NCBI GenBank assembly: GCA_963977135.1
Contig: CAXBNN010000005.1
Span: 124,001-188,000 of the forward strand
Length of the DNA stretch: 64,000 nt
Source of the DNA: UBA2040 sp963977135
Lineage (GTDB): Bacteria; Bacteroidota; Bacteroidia; Flavobacteriales_D; Crocinitomicaceae
Direction of reading: 5' to 3'
The notes beneath the pieces are model-generated. The model was not told where the DNA came from, searched no databases, and worked only from the letters and a program-made list of their open reading frames with translations. Shown piece by piece: positions 7,774 to 16,574 of this stretch. The position numbers and the translations under genes were made by a program. Position 1 is the stretch's first letter. Each line of letters starts with the position of its first letter.

Positions 7774-10134
7774 CTAGTCGTTAATGATCACAACCTTACC
7801 AACTTTTCTACCTTTTCTTTCTCGATCGTCTGGAGCTGTCCAAATTAAATATACGCCTGAAGTTACTTTTTCTCCGTTCAAGTTTTTCCCATTCCAAACG
7901 GCCGTGCCTCCATTCGATATGGTTTTGTAAACCAAATTCCCAGCCATATCCGTGAATTTAACATCGGAATTGAATTTTATTCCTTGAATAGTTATTAAAC
8001 CTTCAAATTCTGGTCGAACTGGATTTGGGAATACACGAACATCACTATAATTTGGATCTTCAAACGATGCATCTGTTCTCAATGAAACTAAACCATCTTC
8101 AGTCGTGATGTATACTTCGCCGGTTTTATCATCTATTTCCATTTCATAAACATCATTGGAAATTAGGTTGGAATTTTCTGTTGTATAATTGGCTAAAATT
8201 GTTTGTCCATCAGGCGATAAAAGAAATATTCCCGACCCTTCTGTCGATAACCATTTTCGATTTCCACCATCAACTTCAATGTCATTAATTGCTGTAGTAC
8301 CCAGAAGGTATTCTACATTTCCCTCAAATTCCAATTTGATTCTTTGTGGCAAAAACTGAGGCTGAGTTGATTCAAAAACATTGTCAGAATTGTAAATAAT
8401 CGCAAAACCATTGTCAGTGCCGATCCATATTTCGTCATCAAAATCCACTGCAATAGCACGAATAGAATTGGATGGTAAATTTTCTGTCAAGTTACTTTTT
8501 ACGAAATTTACAACTCTATCATCACTAGGATTATCAATAGTTTCGTTGTAATCATAAGCGAAAAGTCCTTTTCCTTCAACGACAACCCATAAATTGTCAT
8601 AGTTGTCGATGATTAAATCACCTGTAATATTGTTCTTCGAATTAGGCCCTAAATCAAAAGAATACCACTCTTTGTCGGCAGTTAAAACCTTCAGAGTTTG
8701 GGAAGAATATGAATTAATCATCCAAAGGTTGCCATCAACATCATATTCAACATCTGAAACCATTGTGTAACCATTATTCAATACGGTTTTCTGTAAAGGG
8801 GAATTGTCTGCATTGTACTGGCCAACAAGTTGTTTGTTTTTGTTTACAATATTTAATGGTGCTCCAGAATAGCTAGCGATTGCGATTTCGTCAGTATTGT
8901 CCGGATTAATGCTTACGGCAATAGCATCGAAAAATTCAATGGTGTCTAATGCGGCTATTGTTCCAGATGAATATAAATCCCATTTACCATCTTCAAGGGT
9001 ATACACACCCGAAGTATTGAAGGTGAAATAGGTGCCTGATAATCCGCCACCGGCAACAGCTAATATTCCATCCTTCCAATCCATATTGTAAAAATTGTTT
9101 TTTGGAGGACCTTCGAATGATATCATTTCCATACTCAAGTCACTGCCTACCTTTACAAGTCCGAACAGATCATCGGCGATGAACAGATTTCCATCCTGTC
9201 TAAAACTTCCATTTGCATTGACAAAAACGTTCGGAGAATAGGTATTGTAGCCAAATGAAAAACCGGATAAATTCTGATTATAGGAAAAAACTCCACCCTC
9301 AAGGTTTACCGTCAATTGCCCATCCAGAGTTGTTAAAGATTTCAATTGAAAACCAAAAGGTTGGTAAGGGATTGGAACAATTCCTGAAGATTCAATGGAA
9401 TAAACAGAATCTTCGCCGAATTCAGGAACATTTTTAGAAATAAAAAGTTTGTTATTTACCATTTCTAAATCCTTATACGTCTCATTTAAATTCAATGGAA
9501 CTCTGCTGTCAGTAGTCCAATTGCTAAAGCTTCCAAGTGCAGGATTATTGATATTTGCGTGTAGTAATTTAGTATTGGTTAAGGCAAAAATTGTATCGCT
9601 GGAGAAGCTAATATCCCAAATTCCTTCATTGTTCGAAGTGGGGTAATAGGTTTCTTTCACTTCTTTCTTTTTTGGATCGATAACGACAATTCCGAAACCA
9701 GTTGCGGCATATATCAATCCATTTCTTGTGACGATTTTTTGAATTTTTTTCACGCCCTGTATTTGCGCCAATTTTATAAAAGGCAAATTATCTGTGCGGT
9801 TTTCGGTTAATAAATCAATGTTTCCGTTGACATACCCAACAATCACAATTCCAGAAATTGGTTCGATTCCTATGGTAGAAATTCTTACATCAGAAAGTGA
9901 ATTCACATAGGTAAGCATCGATTTCTCTTTGGCTTCCAAATCATAGGTTAAAACGCCTGTTAAGAAAGCTGTATAAACCATGTTTTTATGACTCACCACT
10001 CCAATAGCCTCGCGATTTGGAACGTGCAAGGTCCATTCCCCCATTGCGGATTGAGCGGTTAAGTAACCATTCGTCAAAAATAGGACGCTTAATATTGAGA
10101 GTATATTGTATTTTATCAGGTTTGAAATCTTCAC
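7774..10134 (-). CDS. porZ: PorZ-like two-propeller protein with T9SS C-terminal domain
   Basis: A 786-residue exported protein: signal peptide (residues 1-27, ending YLTAQS), then many short beta-propeller blades of the two-component-regulator-propeller type (for example NLWMINSYSSQT, NLWVVVEGKGLFAYD, EIWIGTDNGFAIIY), and a type A T9SS sorting domain from about residue 700 (VRVFPNPVRPEFEG, SGVYLIWT). The start GEWTLHVPNREAIGV and the two-propeller plus CTD design match PorZ, a cell-surface part of the T9SS attachment complex that handles anionic LPS delivery to the sortase. Being followed by recO also fits what I recall of Bacteroidota porZ genes. A different secreted propeller protein is the main alternative. 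Confidence 0.78.
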   Translation of the reverse strand: MKISNLIKYNILSILSVLFLTNGYLTAQSAMGEWTLHVPNREAIGVVSHKNMVYTAFLTGVLTYDLEAKEKSMLTYVNSLSDVRISTIGIEPISGIVIVGYVNGNIDLLTENRTDNLPFIKLAQIQGVKKIQKIVTRNGLIYAATGFGIVVIDPKKKEVKETYYPTSNNEGIWDISFSSDTIFALTNTKLLHANINNPALGSFSNWTTDSRVPLNLNETYKDLEMVNNKLFISKNVPEFGEDSVYSIESSGIVPIPYQPFGFQLKSLTTLDGQLTVNLEGGVFSYNQNLSGFSFGYNTYSPNVFVNANGSFRQDGNLFIADDLFGLVKVGSDLSMEMISFEGPPKNNFYNMDWKDGILAVAGGGLSGTYFTFNTSGVYTLEDGKWDLYSSGTIAALDTIEFFDAIAVSINPDNTDEIAIASYSGAPLNIVNKNKQLVGQYNADNSPLQKTVLNNGYTMVSDVEYDVDGNLWMINSYSSQTLKVLTADKEWYSFDLGPNSKNNITGDLIIDNYDNLWVVVEGKGLFAYDYNETIDNPSDDRVVNFVKSNLTENLPSNSIRAIAVDFDDEIWIGTDNGFAIIYNSDNVFESTQPQFLPQRIKLEFEGNVEYLLGTTAINDIEVDGGNRKWLSTEGSGIFLLSPDGQTILANYTTENSNLISNDVYEMEIDDKTGEVYITTEDGLVSLRTDASFEDPNYSDVRVFPNPVRPEFEGLITIQGIKFNSDVKFTDMAGNLVYKTISNGGTAVWNGKNLNGEKVTSGVYLIWTAPDDRERKGRKVGKVVIIND

Positions 10135-10172
10135 AAAGTCTATGTTATATTGCCGAACTAACGCTAAAAGCT

Positions 10173-10180
10173 CAAATTTA
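10173..10180 (-). promoter_or_regulatory. Candidate -7 element for porZ-recO
   Basis: The minus strand reads TAAATTTG, a match to TAnnTTTG, 38 bases before the porZ start. No clear -33 partner is seen. Confidence 0.4.
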
Positions 10181-10219
10181 TTTTTATTCCACTGATAAAA
10201 CGAGAAAAACTTGCATGTA

Positions 10220-10252
10220 TTTGATGTTTTTCGCTGGCAATGGTTACTTTTG
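10220..10252 (+). promoter_or_regulatory. Full Bacteroidota promoter for the tRNA-Arg locus
   Basis: TTTG (10220-10223), a 21-base spacer and TACTTTTG (10245-10252) match the primary sigma factor consensus of Bacteroidota (TTTG, about 19-21 bases, TAnnTTTG) exactly. Transcription should start near 10259, immediately before the partial tRNA copy at 10264. Confidence 0.75.
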
Positions 10253-10260
10253 TCCTAATA

Positions 10261-10284
10261 AATGGCTCCGTGGCGCAACTGAAT
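10261..10284 (+). repeat. Partial copy of the 5' end of tRNA-Arg
   Basis: These 24 bases are identical to 10320-10343, the first 21 bases of the tRNA-Arg gene plus 3 upstream bases, 59 bases further on. The copy stops inside the D-loop region and is followed by unrelated sequence, so it cannot fold as a tRNA. It lies right behind the promoter, at the distance expected for a tRNA 5' end. Confidence 0.85.
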
Positions 10285-10322
10285 CAAAAAAGATTTAGTC
10301 GCACCAAGTAACCAAGAAAAAT

Positions 10323-10399
10323 GGCTCCGTGGCGCAACTGAATAGCGCATCAGATTTCGGCTCTGAGGGTTACAGGTTTGAATCCTGTCGGGGTCACCA
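10323..10399 (+). tRNA. tRNA-Arg (anticodon TCG)
   Basis: A 77-base cloverleaf with CCA encoded. The acceptor stem GGCTCCG pairs with CGGGGTC (two G-U pairs), the D-arm has GCGC facing GCGC, the anticodon stem TCAGA/TCTGA closes the loop TTTCGGC with anticodon TCG, and the T-arm ACAGG/CCTGT holds TTTGAAT. It reads CGA and probably other CGN arginine codons. It is followed at once by a strong terminator and preceded by a partial copy of itself. Confidence 0.95.
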
Positions 10400-10401
10400 A
10401 T

Positions 10402-10430
10402 AAAAAACCAGCTTTTTGAGCTGGTTTTTT
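10402..10430 (+). terminator. Rho-independent terminator after tRNA-Arg
   Basis: AAAAAACCAGCT (10402-10413) pairs fully with AGCTGGTTTTTT (10419-10430) around a 5-base loop, with further T residues after it. It begins 3 bases after the tRNA CCA. Confidence 0.92.
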
Positions 10431-10459
10431 TGTTTCTAGAGGTTTTCTAGGCGCAATTC

Positions 10460-10482
10460 CGGCTCTGAGGGTTACAGGTTTG
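10460..10482 (+). repeat. Partial copy of the tRNA-Arg anticodon/T-arm region
   Basis: These 23 bases are identical to tRNA-Arg positions 10358-10380 (from the anticodon loop into the T-loop), 102 bases downstream. The copy continues briefly as TCCTG, as the tRNA does two bases later, and then diverges. It lies beyond the tRNA terminator and cannot form a tRNA. Confidence 0.85.
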
Positions 10483-10500
10483 TCCTGATAGCTATCGGGA
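10483..10500. repeat. Palindromic GATAGCTATC element
   Basis: TCCTGATAGCTATCGGGA is a near-perfect 18-base palindrome built on GATAGCTATC. A related element, TTCCGATAGCTAACGGAA, lies at 18679-18696. Such short palindromes are common dispersed intergenic repeats in this phylum, as far as I recall. Confidence 0.6.
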
Positions 10501-10624
10501 CTGTCAGGTTAAAAGATTGAGCTTTTTCAAAAGATGAGGGTTAAGTTTTTAGATAAACCCAATCATAATTGCTGAAAAATTTAACATAAAAAACCTCTCA
10601 AACAATCAATCCGTCAACTTTTAG
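10501..10624. other. Intergenic stretch without recognisable gene
   Basis: The gap from the tRNA terminator to the desaturase gene is 310 bases. Apart from the two repeats before it and the promoter after it, this part holds AT-rich sequence with stop codons in all frames that I could follow. I see no small RNA fold or riboswitch that I recognise. Confidence 0.5.
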
Positions 10625-10657
10625 GTTGGCAATTCTCCTTTTGAAGTAGTACCTTTG
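10625..10657 (+). promoter_or_regulatory. Promoter for the desaturase gene pair
   Basis: GTTG (10625-10628), a 21-base spacer and TACCTTTG (10650-10657) fit the Bacteroidota consensus. The transcript would start near 10664, giving a leader of about 77 bases before the ATG at 10741. Confidence 0.65.
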
Positions 10658-10740
10658 CTTTGAATAGATTAATGACGAAAATGCTTTACAATCATTTTAT
10701 TGTCAATCAAAATATAAACTTACATTCTTAACGAAATTAA

Positions 10741-11997
10741 ATGTCACCACTTAATTGGCTTATCATAATCGGTGTTCCAGTGATAATAGGATTAGTAATT
10801 CTAGAAAGCACGGTCGCTAAAAGGAAAAAACTAAAATTGTACACCTTATCGGATAGTATCACCAATTTATCTTTAGGATTATTGGAAAGAGTTTTTGACA
10901 TATTTTTTTCGGTATTGACATTAATTGCATTCAATTATATTCACGAAAACATTGCGCCCTTTCAAATTGAGCTTACAGCTTTTACTTGGATAATTGGACT
11001 TTTGGTTACTGATTTTATTGCCTATTGGTTTCATCGTTTGAGTCACGAAATTAACTTTTTGTGGGCTGCACACATTGTTCATCATCAAAGCGAGGAATTA
11101 AACTTAACAACGGTTTTTAGAGTTTCCTTTCTTGCCGTAGTTTATAGAAGTTTCTTTTACGTTTGGATGGCTTTAGCTGGATTTGATGTCTTTACCATTT
11201 TAACAACAGGGGTTTTCTTAGGTTTTTATCAGCTTTTTACGCATTCGAGAGTAATAGGAAAATTAGGCTTTGTAGAAAAATTTATGACTACTCCATCTCA
11301 TCATAGAGTCCACCACGGTAGAAATGAAAAATACTTGGATCAAAATTACGGTCACATCTTTATTTTCTGGGACAAGTTATTCGGAACTTTTATAGAAGAG
11401 GATGAGGAACCAGACTATGGAATTACTTCTGGATATGAACGTGCAAATCCATTTAACGCAGTTTTTTCTTACTGGAAGGATCTATTTGTAAATGCGAAAA
11501 AAACGAAATCAATTAAGAATAAGGCGTCTGTATTCTTAAAAGGACCAGCTTGGACGCCAGATGATCTTATGGGGTTACCACCAGAAAAGAAGGCTCCTTT
11601 TAAAATGGTCTTTAGCTTTGAGAAAAGAGCTTATATTCTTTTCAATATTGCCATTACCGCTTCTTGTTTTTTAGCCCTTCTTTATTTTAAATCAAAAATG
11701 GGAAAAGATGTTGGGTTTTATGAACTCATTTCTGATAAAAGCATAGTCTCGTTAGCTGCAATAATTGTCATTTCAATTTTTGCTCATTCTAGAGTAATTG
11801 AAGATAAAAAGTTTGCGGTTTTAACCGATGGTTTGAGACTGGTTTCAGTTATTACGCTTGTCGTTTATGGATTTGCATCTTCAGCCGCGTCAACCTGGTT
11901 ATTACCTGTTGTAATCGGGTATTGTTTGATAATGCTTTTGTGGTTAGTAAGATTGAGTGTCAATTCTAATGAGAAAGTTTTAAGCCCGAATGCCTAA
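10741..11997 (+). CDS. Sterol desaturase/fatty acid hydroxylase superfamily membrane protein
   Basis: A 418-residue di-iron membrane oxygenase. The histidine boxes are complete: HRLSH (98-102), HIVHH (111-115) and HHRVHH (187-192), with a further His at 205 before FWDKLFGTF. Several transmembrane helices precede and separate them, and about 130 extra residues with more helices follow the catalytic domain, as in alkylglycerol-monooxygenase-like members. The family uses O2 to hydroxylate or desaturate lipids; the substrate here is unknown. The next gene starts 4 bases later, so the two are probably one transcript from the promoter at 10625. Confidence 0.88.
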   Translation: MSPLNWLIIIGVPVIIGLVILESTVAKRKKLKLYTLSDSITNLSLGLLERVFDIFFSVLTLIAFNYIHENIAPFQIELTAFTWIIGLLVTDFIAYWFHRLSHEINFLWAAHIVHHQSEELNLTTVFRVSFLAVVYRSFFYVWMALAGFDVFTILTTGVFLGFYQLFTHSRVIGKLGFVEKFMTTPSHHRVHHGRNEKYLDQNYGHIFIFWDKLFGTFIEEDEEPDYGITSGYERANPFNAVFSYWKDLFVNAKKTKSIKNKASVFLKGPAWTPDDLMGLPPEKKAPFKMVFSFEKRAYILFNIAITASCFLALLYFKSKMGKDVGFYELISDKSIVSLAAIIVISIFAHSRVIEDKKFAVLTDGLRLVSVITLVVYGFASSAASTWLLPVVIGYCLIMLLWLVRLSVNSNEKVLSPNA

Positions 11998-12001
11998 GTA
12001 A

Positions 12002-12694
12002 ATGGATGAGATACTAAATCCAACGATTTTTTTAGGAAATTTTGAGTGGAGAGAACCGGTAACTACACTAACTGATTTTTTAGTTGCCTCCGTTGCATTC
12101 ATTGGTTTTATGAAGTACAAGTCTTATTCAAACGAAAAATCTGAAAGCTTCAATTATTTTAAATACTATTTTCTTTGTTTCGCAATTGGTATGACTTCTG
12201 CCGCTTGGTTTGGACATGGACTTCAGGCATACTTTGGTCCAGAGTTCAAAAGAATTGGTTGGGTTTGTGGTGCGACAGGCCTTTTATTATTTGGATTAGG
12301 CTCGTTAATTGAGATTAAAAATCATCTGAGTCATTCTATTGCAACAATTCTAAAGTCCCTTTTCATTGCTCAATACGTCTTGTTCATATTTTTGATGATT
12401 ATCCCGATGTATAGCGATTTCATTTATGCTCAGTTAAGTTCTACCGTTTCATTGATTGCATTTATACTTCCTTTTACTATTTATAACTATTGGAAAACAA
12501 AGTCGAAAGGAAGTTTTATAATAATGTTAACCATTGGTTATAGTATAATCCCAGGCCTTGTATACAACAATCAAATTAGCGTTGGCAGATGGTTCAATTA
12601 TCATGATATAAGCCATGTACTGATGGCCATATTTATGGTGTTAATGATAATCGGAACATCAAGATTAACGATGTTGAAAAAAGATATCCATTAA
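12002..12694 (+). CDS. Unknown multi-pass membrane protein, co-transcribed with the desaturase
   Basis: A 230-residue, very hydrophobic protein with about seven predicted helices. Polar residues inside or at the ends of helices stand out: TLTDF near residue 22, AWFGHGLQ near 71 and YHDISHVLMA near 204. A spaced Asp/His pattern in a seven-helix protein recalls the CREST superfamily of membrane hydrolases (ceramidase, PAQR, Per1), but I cannot prove membership. It starts 4 bases after the desaturase stop, so a joint role in lipid modification is a reasonable inference. Confidence 0.7.
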   Translation: MDEILNPTIFLGNFEWREPVTTLTDFLVASVAFIGFMKYKSYSNEKSESFNYFKYYFLCFAIGMTSAAWFGHGLQAYFGPEFKRIGWVCGATGLLLFGLGSLIEIKNHLSHSIATILKSLFIAQYVLFIFLMIIPMYSDFIYAQLSSTVSLIAFILPFTIYNYWKTKSKGSFIIMLTIGYSIIPGLVYNNQISVGRWFNYHDISHVLMAIFMVLMIIGTSRLTMLKKDIH

Positions 12695-12727
12695 GATTTA
12701 ATACCACAAAAGCCGTTTTCATTCAAT

Positions 12728-12748
12728 TGGAATTGTGATTCCATTTTT
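12728..12748 (+). terminator. Weak rho-independent terminator
   Basis: TGGAAT (12728-12733) pairs with ATTCCA (12738-12743) around a 4-base loop, followed by five T residues. The stem is short, so efficiency is uncertain. It lies 33 bases after the membrane protein stop. Confidence 0.45.
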
Positions 12749-12811
12749 CCGGAAGGCGATATCCAAATCGATATTACCGAATCAATGTACTTGTTGAAGA
12801 AATAGATGTGA

Positions 12812-15250
12812 TTACCTCAATACATTCACATGACCGTGAAGCTTTCTTACTTCAGTAGATCCAGCCTCAATCAATCGAATTTCCCATAGGTAAATTCCGT
12901 TTTGAACTAAGGTGTTTCTGAAAGTTCCGTCCCAACCAGAATTCGGGTCTAGGGATTGGAATACTACTTCACCATAGCGATTGTAAACCGTGAATTTGTA
13001 CTCTTCTAGTCTATCAGAAGGTGTAATTATTGGTCTGAAAGTATTGTTGAATTCATCATCATCTGGAGTGAATGAATTTGGAACGTAAATTGGCGTTGAG
13101 CTATAAACAACTAGAATTCGTGTTACGGAGTCTTTACACCCAGTTTCGTTCGTTACGACTAATTTAATAGGGTGATTTCCAATTCCATCATCTTGAAAAG
13201 GTTCAAAAGTCAAATTAGTGCTAGTTGAATTAATGCCAAGCGTTGGTGCAGTCCAAATGGATGCATTAAACGTTTGAGACATATTAGTCACGTCAATTGC
13301 ATCGAAAAGAACCTCAGCCGGATTAACTGAGATTTCAAAATCTGCAATAGGTTTTAAAACGGAAGGTATCTGAATAGGATAAATCGTATGCGTTGAGTCA
13401 CATCCAAATTGATTCGTGTAAACTGTTACATAAGGTATTGAATCCCAAACAAAACATGTCGGGTAGGATTCATCAGTGTAATCTGCATAAAACATGGTAA
13501 GGTTCAAAGTAACAACAGAATCACATCCATCAGCATTGGTCAAAGTATGTTGTGCGGTTGTGTTATTCGCGGTATAAGTATACCCATCAATCCATGTGAA
13601 ACTGTCGCATGCTATTTGGGTGTCAACTCCGGTAGTGGAATAAAGTATTGTTAAGTTCAAAGTTATAACAGAATCTGCACCAGCTACATTTGGTATTGTC
13701 CAAGTTGGCGTATTTGTTGAAGAATTATAGGTGATGCCGTCCATCCAATTGTAAGAGTCACAATGCACTTGATTATCTGTGCTTGCTGTAGAATAAAGGA
13801 TAGTTAAATCTAAAGTTATCGTACTGTCGCATCCAAGAGTATTAGGAACTATTTGCGTATAAATACCCGGTAAATCATAATTTTGGCCATTAAGATTAAA
13901 GGAATCAACAGCCGTAATTGTCAGATAAGAACTGGTAGTATCTAATACGGTAATGAACACACTATCTATTTCCGAACAACCTAATCCATCTGAAACAGAA
14001 GCATAAAAGTATTGTGAAGTCAATGGATTAAAAGGAATACCATTCATAACAAATACATTTCCAGACCAATTAACGTTATTTAAACTAGAGCCTGTCAATG
14101 TCGTTAAGTCACCTTCACATATCGTTTGGTCTGGTCCGGCATCAATATATAAATTTTGACTGACGGTGAGCACTACACTATCGGACTCGGTAATTCCACA
14201 GGCGTCGACGACATTAACGTAATAAGTGATGGTGTCGGGAGCAATCCCGTTACCAGATAAATTCGTTGCTCCTGAAGTGCTTCCAGATGACCAACTGTAC
14301 GTTACTGGAAGTAAGGCAGCAGATGATATGTTTGTTACGCCCACAAGTGCAGATCCATAGGTACAATTAATTGAAACTGTATCAACTAATGAATAAGTAA
14401 ATGCATCGTTGTAAACATTAATATAGATCGTATCCGATTCACATTGGTAGTTTCCAAGTGTGTCATAAACATAAGCCACAAAAGCAGTGTCAGATGTCGG
14501 AACCATGTAAAATGAGGTTGTATCCATTAAACCGGTGCTCCAATTTACAACTGCATCTGTTCCACAAGGAAAACCACTTGCATTAATAATAATATTGTCT
14601 AAGCCCCAGTTGTCACAGCAAGCTCCAGAAGTGGAGGATTGTGTCCACCGAAACATCGTATTTCCTGTAAGAGCTCCAGGAGGAATTGGCACATTAAAGG
14701 TATTCCAAGAAGTAAATGGAGTTATTCCAGAAGTTCCCGGAGTGGTTGCTCCAGGGTTACCCACTAAAACGTTTCCATTTGGCGCGTAATAAGCAATATT
14801 TATCCAAGTTAGTCCTCCATTTGTTGAATATTGTAGACTAACACCTTCGTTGTATTGATCTGGACCTTCACACGGAACACTTCCTGCTTGAATGGCATAA
14901 ATCATTTGAAAATTGATAAATCCACCACAAGCAACATCAAAACCAGCTGTAGTAATACCTGGAACGCCAGCACTTGTTGATGCCCAGTAGTATGGAGTAT
15001 TATTCGGACTGGGTCCACAAGGGGCAGAGAATGCAGTAGCTCCAGAAGTAGACCATCCTGTTGGAATTGTTGAATTATTGAAGTTAAATGCTTGATTTGC
15101 ACTTACTAAATTGGCTGTTGCTGATATAAAAATAGAATCTCCGGGACAAAGTGTCCCAGTCATGGGAGTTACATCAATTGCACAATTGGTCTGAGAAAAA
15201 CCAAAGCTAGAAATAAGTATGATTACAAGGGTTAATAGTCTTTTTATCAT
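12812..15250 (-). CDS. Secreted T9SS type B protein with Reelin-like and repeat domains
   Basis: An 812-residue exported protein. A signal peptide (residues 1-19, ending GFSQ) leads into a Cys-containing domain with CEGPDQYNEGVSLQYSTNGG, which resembles Reelin-type subrepeats. Next are Ig/PKD-like modules, then about two copies of a 46-residue unit (STTGVDTQIACDSFTWIDG, ending GCDSVVTLNLTM) common in Bacteroidota adhesins. The end is a type B (gliding-motility-associated, CHU_C) sorting domain: YVPNSFTPDDDEFNNTF, FTVYNRYGEVVF, NGIYLWEIRL. It is probably exported by the T9SS and bound at the cell surface or released. The binding target is unknown. Confidence 0.85.
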   Translation of the reverse strand: MIKRLLTLVIILISSFGFSQTNCAIDVTPMTGTLCPGDSIFISATANLVSANQAFNFNNSTIPTGWSTSGATAFSAPCGPSPNNTPYYWASTSAGVPGITTAGFDVACGGFINFQMIYAIQAGSVPCEGPDQYNEGVSLQYSTNGGLTWINIAYYAPNGNVLVGNPGATTPGTSGITPFTSWNTFNVPIPPGALTGNTMFRWTQSSTSGACCDNWGLDNIIINASGFPCGTDAVVNWSTGLMDTTSFYMVPTSDTAFVAYVYDTLGNYQCESDTIYINVYNDAFTYSLVDTVSINCTYGSALVGVTNISSAALLPVTYSWSSGSTSGATNLSGNGIAPDTITYYVNVVDACGITESDSVVLTVSQNLYIDAGPDQTICEGDLTTLTGSSLNNVNWSGNVFVMNGIPFNPLTSQYFYASVSDGLGCSEIDSVFITVLDTTSSYLTITAVDSFNLNGQNYDLPGIYTQIVPNTLGCDSTITLDLTILYSTASTDNQVHCDSYNWMDGITYNSSTNTPTWTIPNVAGADSVITLNLTILYSTTGVDTQIACDSFTWIDGYTYTANNTTAQHTLTNADGCDSVVTLNLTMFYADYTDESYPTCFVWDSIPYVTVYTNQFGCDSTHTIYPIQIPSVLKPIADFEISVNPAEVLFDAIDVTNMSQTFNASIWTAPTLGINSTSTNLTFEPFQDDGIGNHPIKLVVTNETGCKDSVTRILVVYSSTPIYVPNSFTPDDDEFNNTFRPIITPSDRLEEYKFTVYNRYGEVVFQSLDPNSGWDGTFRNTLVQNGIYLWEIRLIEAGSTEVRKLHGHVNVLR

Positions 15251-15557
15251 CTTAAAGGTTGAGAAAATATTGGTTATTAGTTATTTGTAAATCTATAGAT
15301 TAAATGTTGTTATTGCAAAAGAATTTGATTGAGCAAACAATAAACAAACATATATTACTTTTTTCTTTATGAATAAAACGCTTTAAAAAAATGATGGTTG
15401 CCTTTGAGCGACTTGCCAATTTTAAAAGTTAAATGGATATAGATAATTTGGCGAAGCTAAAATCTTGTTTACTAGCCAAATGAAAACAGGTGTAAACTTT
15501 TATAAGATTCCGTTGTTTTTAAAATAACCGACAGGAATTAATTCTTTTCAGAAAAAA
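15251..15557. other. Divergent intergenic region
   Basis: This 307-base gap separates the T9SS protein gene (minus) from the small DUF2805 gene (plus). The minus strand has TATGTTTG at 15345-15352, a -7-like match 95 bases before the T9SS protein start. Otherwise it is AT-rich with no recognisable gene, RNA fold or repeat. Confidence 0.5.
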
Positions 15558-15824
15558 ATGGATAATCAGGAAATCGATAGAATAATAGAAATGGCTTGGG
15601 AGGATAGAACCCCCTTTGATGCGATTTTCCAGCAGTTTTCATTAAAAGAAAATGAAGTTAAAGCTTTGATGAAAAAGGAGTTAAAATTCTCAAGCTATAA
15701 ATTATGGCGTGAGCGTGTGGAAAAATGTAAGACAAAGCATTTGAAAAAAAGAAATGGTGACATTGACAGATTTAAATGTTCTCGTCAACGCACTATTTCC
15801 GGGAATTCTATTTCAAAAAGGTAA
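15558..15824 (+). CDS. DUF2805 (TIGR03643) family small protein
   Basis: An 88-residue basic protein beginning MDNQEIDRIIEMAWEDRTPF, then FSLKENEVKALMKKELK and SYKLWRERVE. This matches a small conserved family (DUF2805) found across Bacteroidota and Proteobacteria with no assigned function. The KALMKKELKFSSYKLWR section looks like a helix-turn-helix, so nucleic-acid binding is possible but unproven. The stop codon directly abuts the stop of the convergent gene at 15825. Confidence 0.8.
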   Translation: MDNQEIDRIIEMAWEDRTPFDAIFQQFSLKENEVKALMKKELKFSSYKLWRERVEKCKTKHLKKRNGDIDRFKCSRQRTISGNSISKR

Positions 15825-16469
15825 TTAGAATTTAACATTCAATCCACCTGAAACTATAGGCCCGCCAATACCAACTTCAGCAAAAGCACCAAAATGTTCG
15901 CTGAAATTGTAGCTATATCCAACCGAAGTGCGGTATGCCATGGGCATAGAGATTTTTCCGATACTTTTAAAATATGGAATTTCATTACCGTTTAAAGTAA
16001 GTCTTGGTTTTAAATTGTTGTATCCAATGCCAAAACCAAAGTATAAATCAGATCTTGAATTTACGGGAAGTGCGTGGATATTAAAATTGAACATAATTCT
16101 AGTTCTAGGTAATTTCAATTCATAGTGACCAAAAGGATCAACATATTCATCTAATCGAATATCCCATTTCTCTTCTATTTGGGTGTATAGTGTTGAATCC
16201 ATAACGTCAAATTCTAAATTTCCTGAACGAAAAGATGCATCTACACCTACTGATAACCAATCTTTCACACGTACGTCAAAAACTCCGCCTATCAGCGGTA
16301 CACCGCTATAAGTAACTTCATCTTGCCATTTTTGTGATACATTGACAGCTGATTTCAGGAGTGAAGGGCCTCCAGTGTAGATTTGAACTCTAAATCGATT
16401 GTCAATCTGTTGCGCTTGAACAATTCCAAACCCAAAGAAAACCAGTGTTAAACAGATTACATTTTTCAT
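15825..16469 (-). CDS. Outer-membrane beta-barrel protein, unknown function
   Basis: A 214-residue protein with a signal peptide (residues 1-19, ending IVQAQ) followed by alternating hydrophobic/polar strands with aromatic ends (VGVDASFRSGNLEFDV, DLYFGFGIGYNNLKP, HFGAFAEVGIGGP), finishing GGLNVKF with the terminal Phe typical of barrel proteins. A small 8-strand barrel is likely. I do not recognise a specific family. It ends against the DUF2805 gene with no spacer, so the convergent pair shares no room for a terminator. Confidence 0.75.
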   Translation of the reverse strand: MKNVICLTLVFFGFGIVQAQQIDNRFRVQIYTGGPSLLKSAVNVSQKWQDEVTYSGVPLIGGVFDVRVKDWLSVGVDASFRSGNLEFDVMDSTLYTQIEEKWDIRLDEYVDPFGHYELKLPRTRIMFNFNIHALPVNSRSDLYFGFGIGYNNLKPRLTLNGNEIPYFKSIGKISMPMAYRTSVGYSYNFSEHFGAFAEVGIGGPIVSGGLNVKF

Positions 16470-16574
16470 ACCTCTAAATATTAAAGAGTTGCAGTTAACT
16501 CTTGCGTCATTGTATAGGCTAAATCAAAATCAATGCCGAAAAAGTATTCAGTCCAAATCCTTACCTTTACTTTC

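Noticed and set aside
10017..10298. Open frame of 93 codons on the plus strand
   Set aside because: It starts inside porZ on the opposite strand and runs through the tRNA-Arg promoter and fragment; no domain or conserved pattern.
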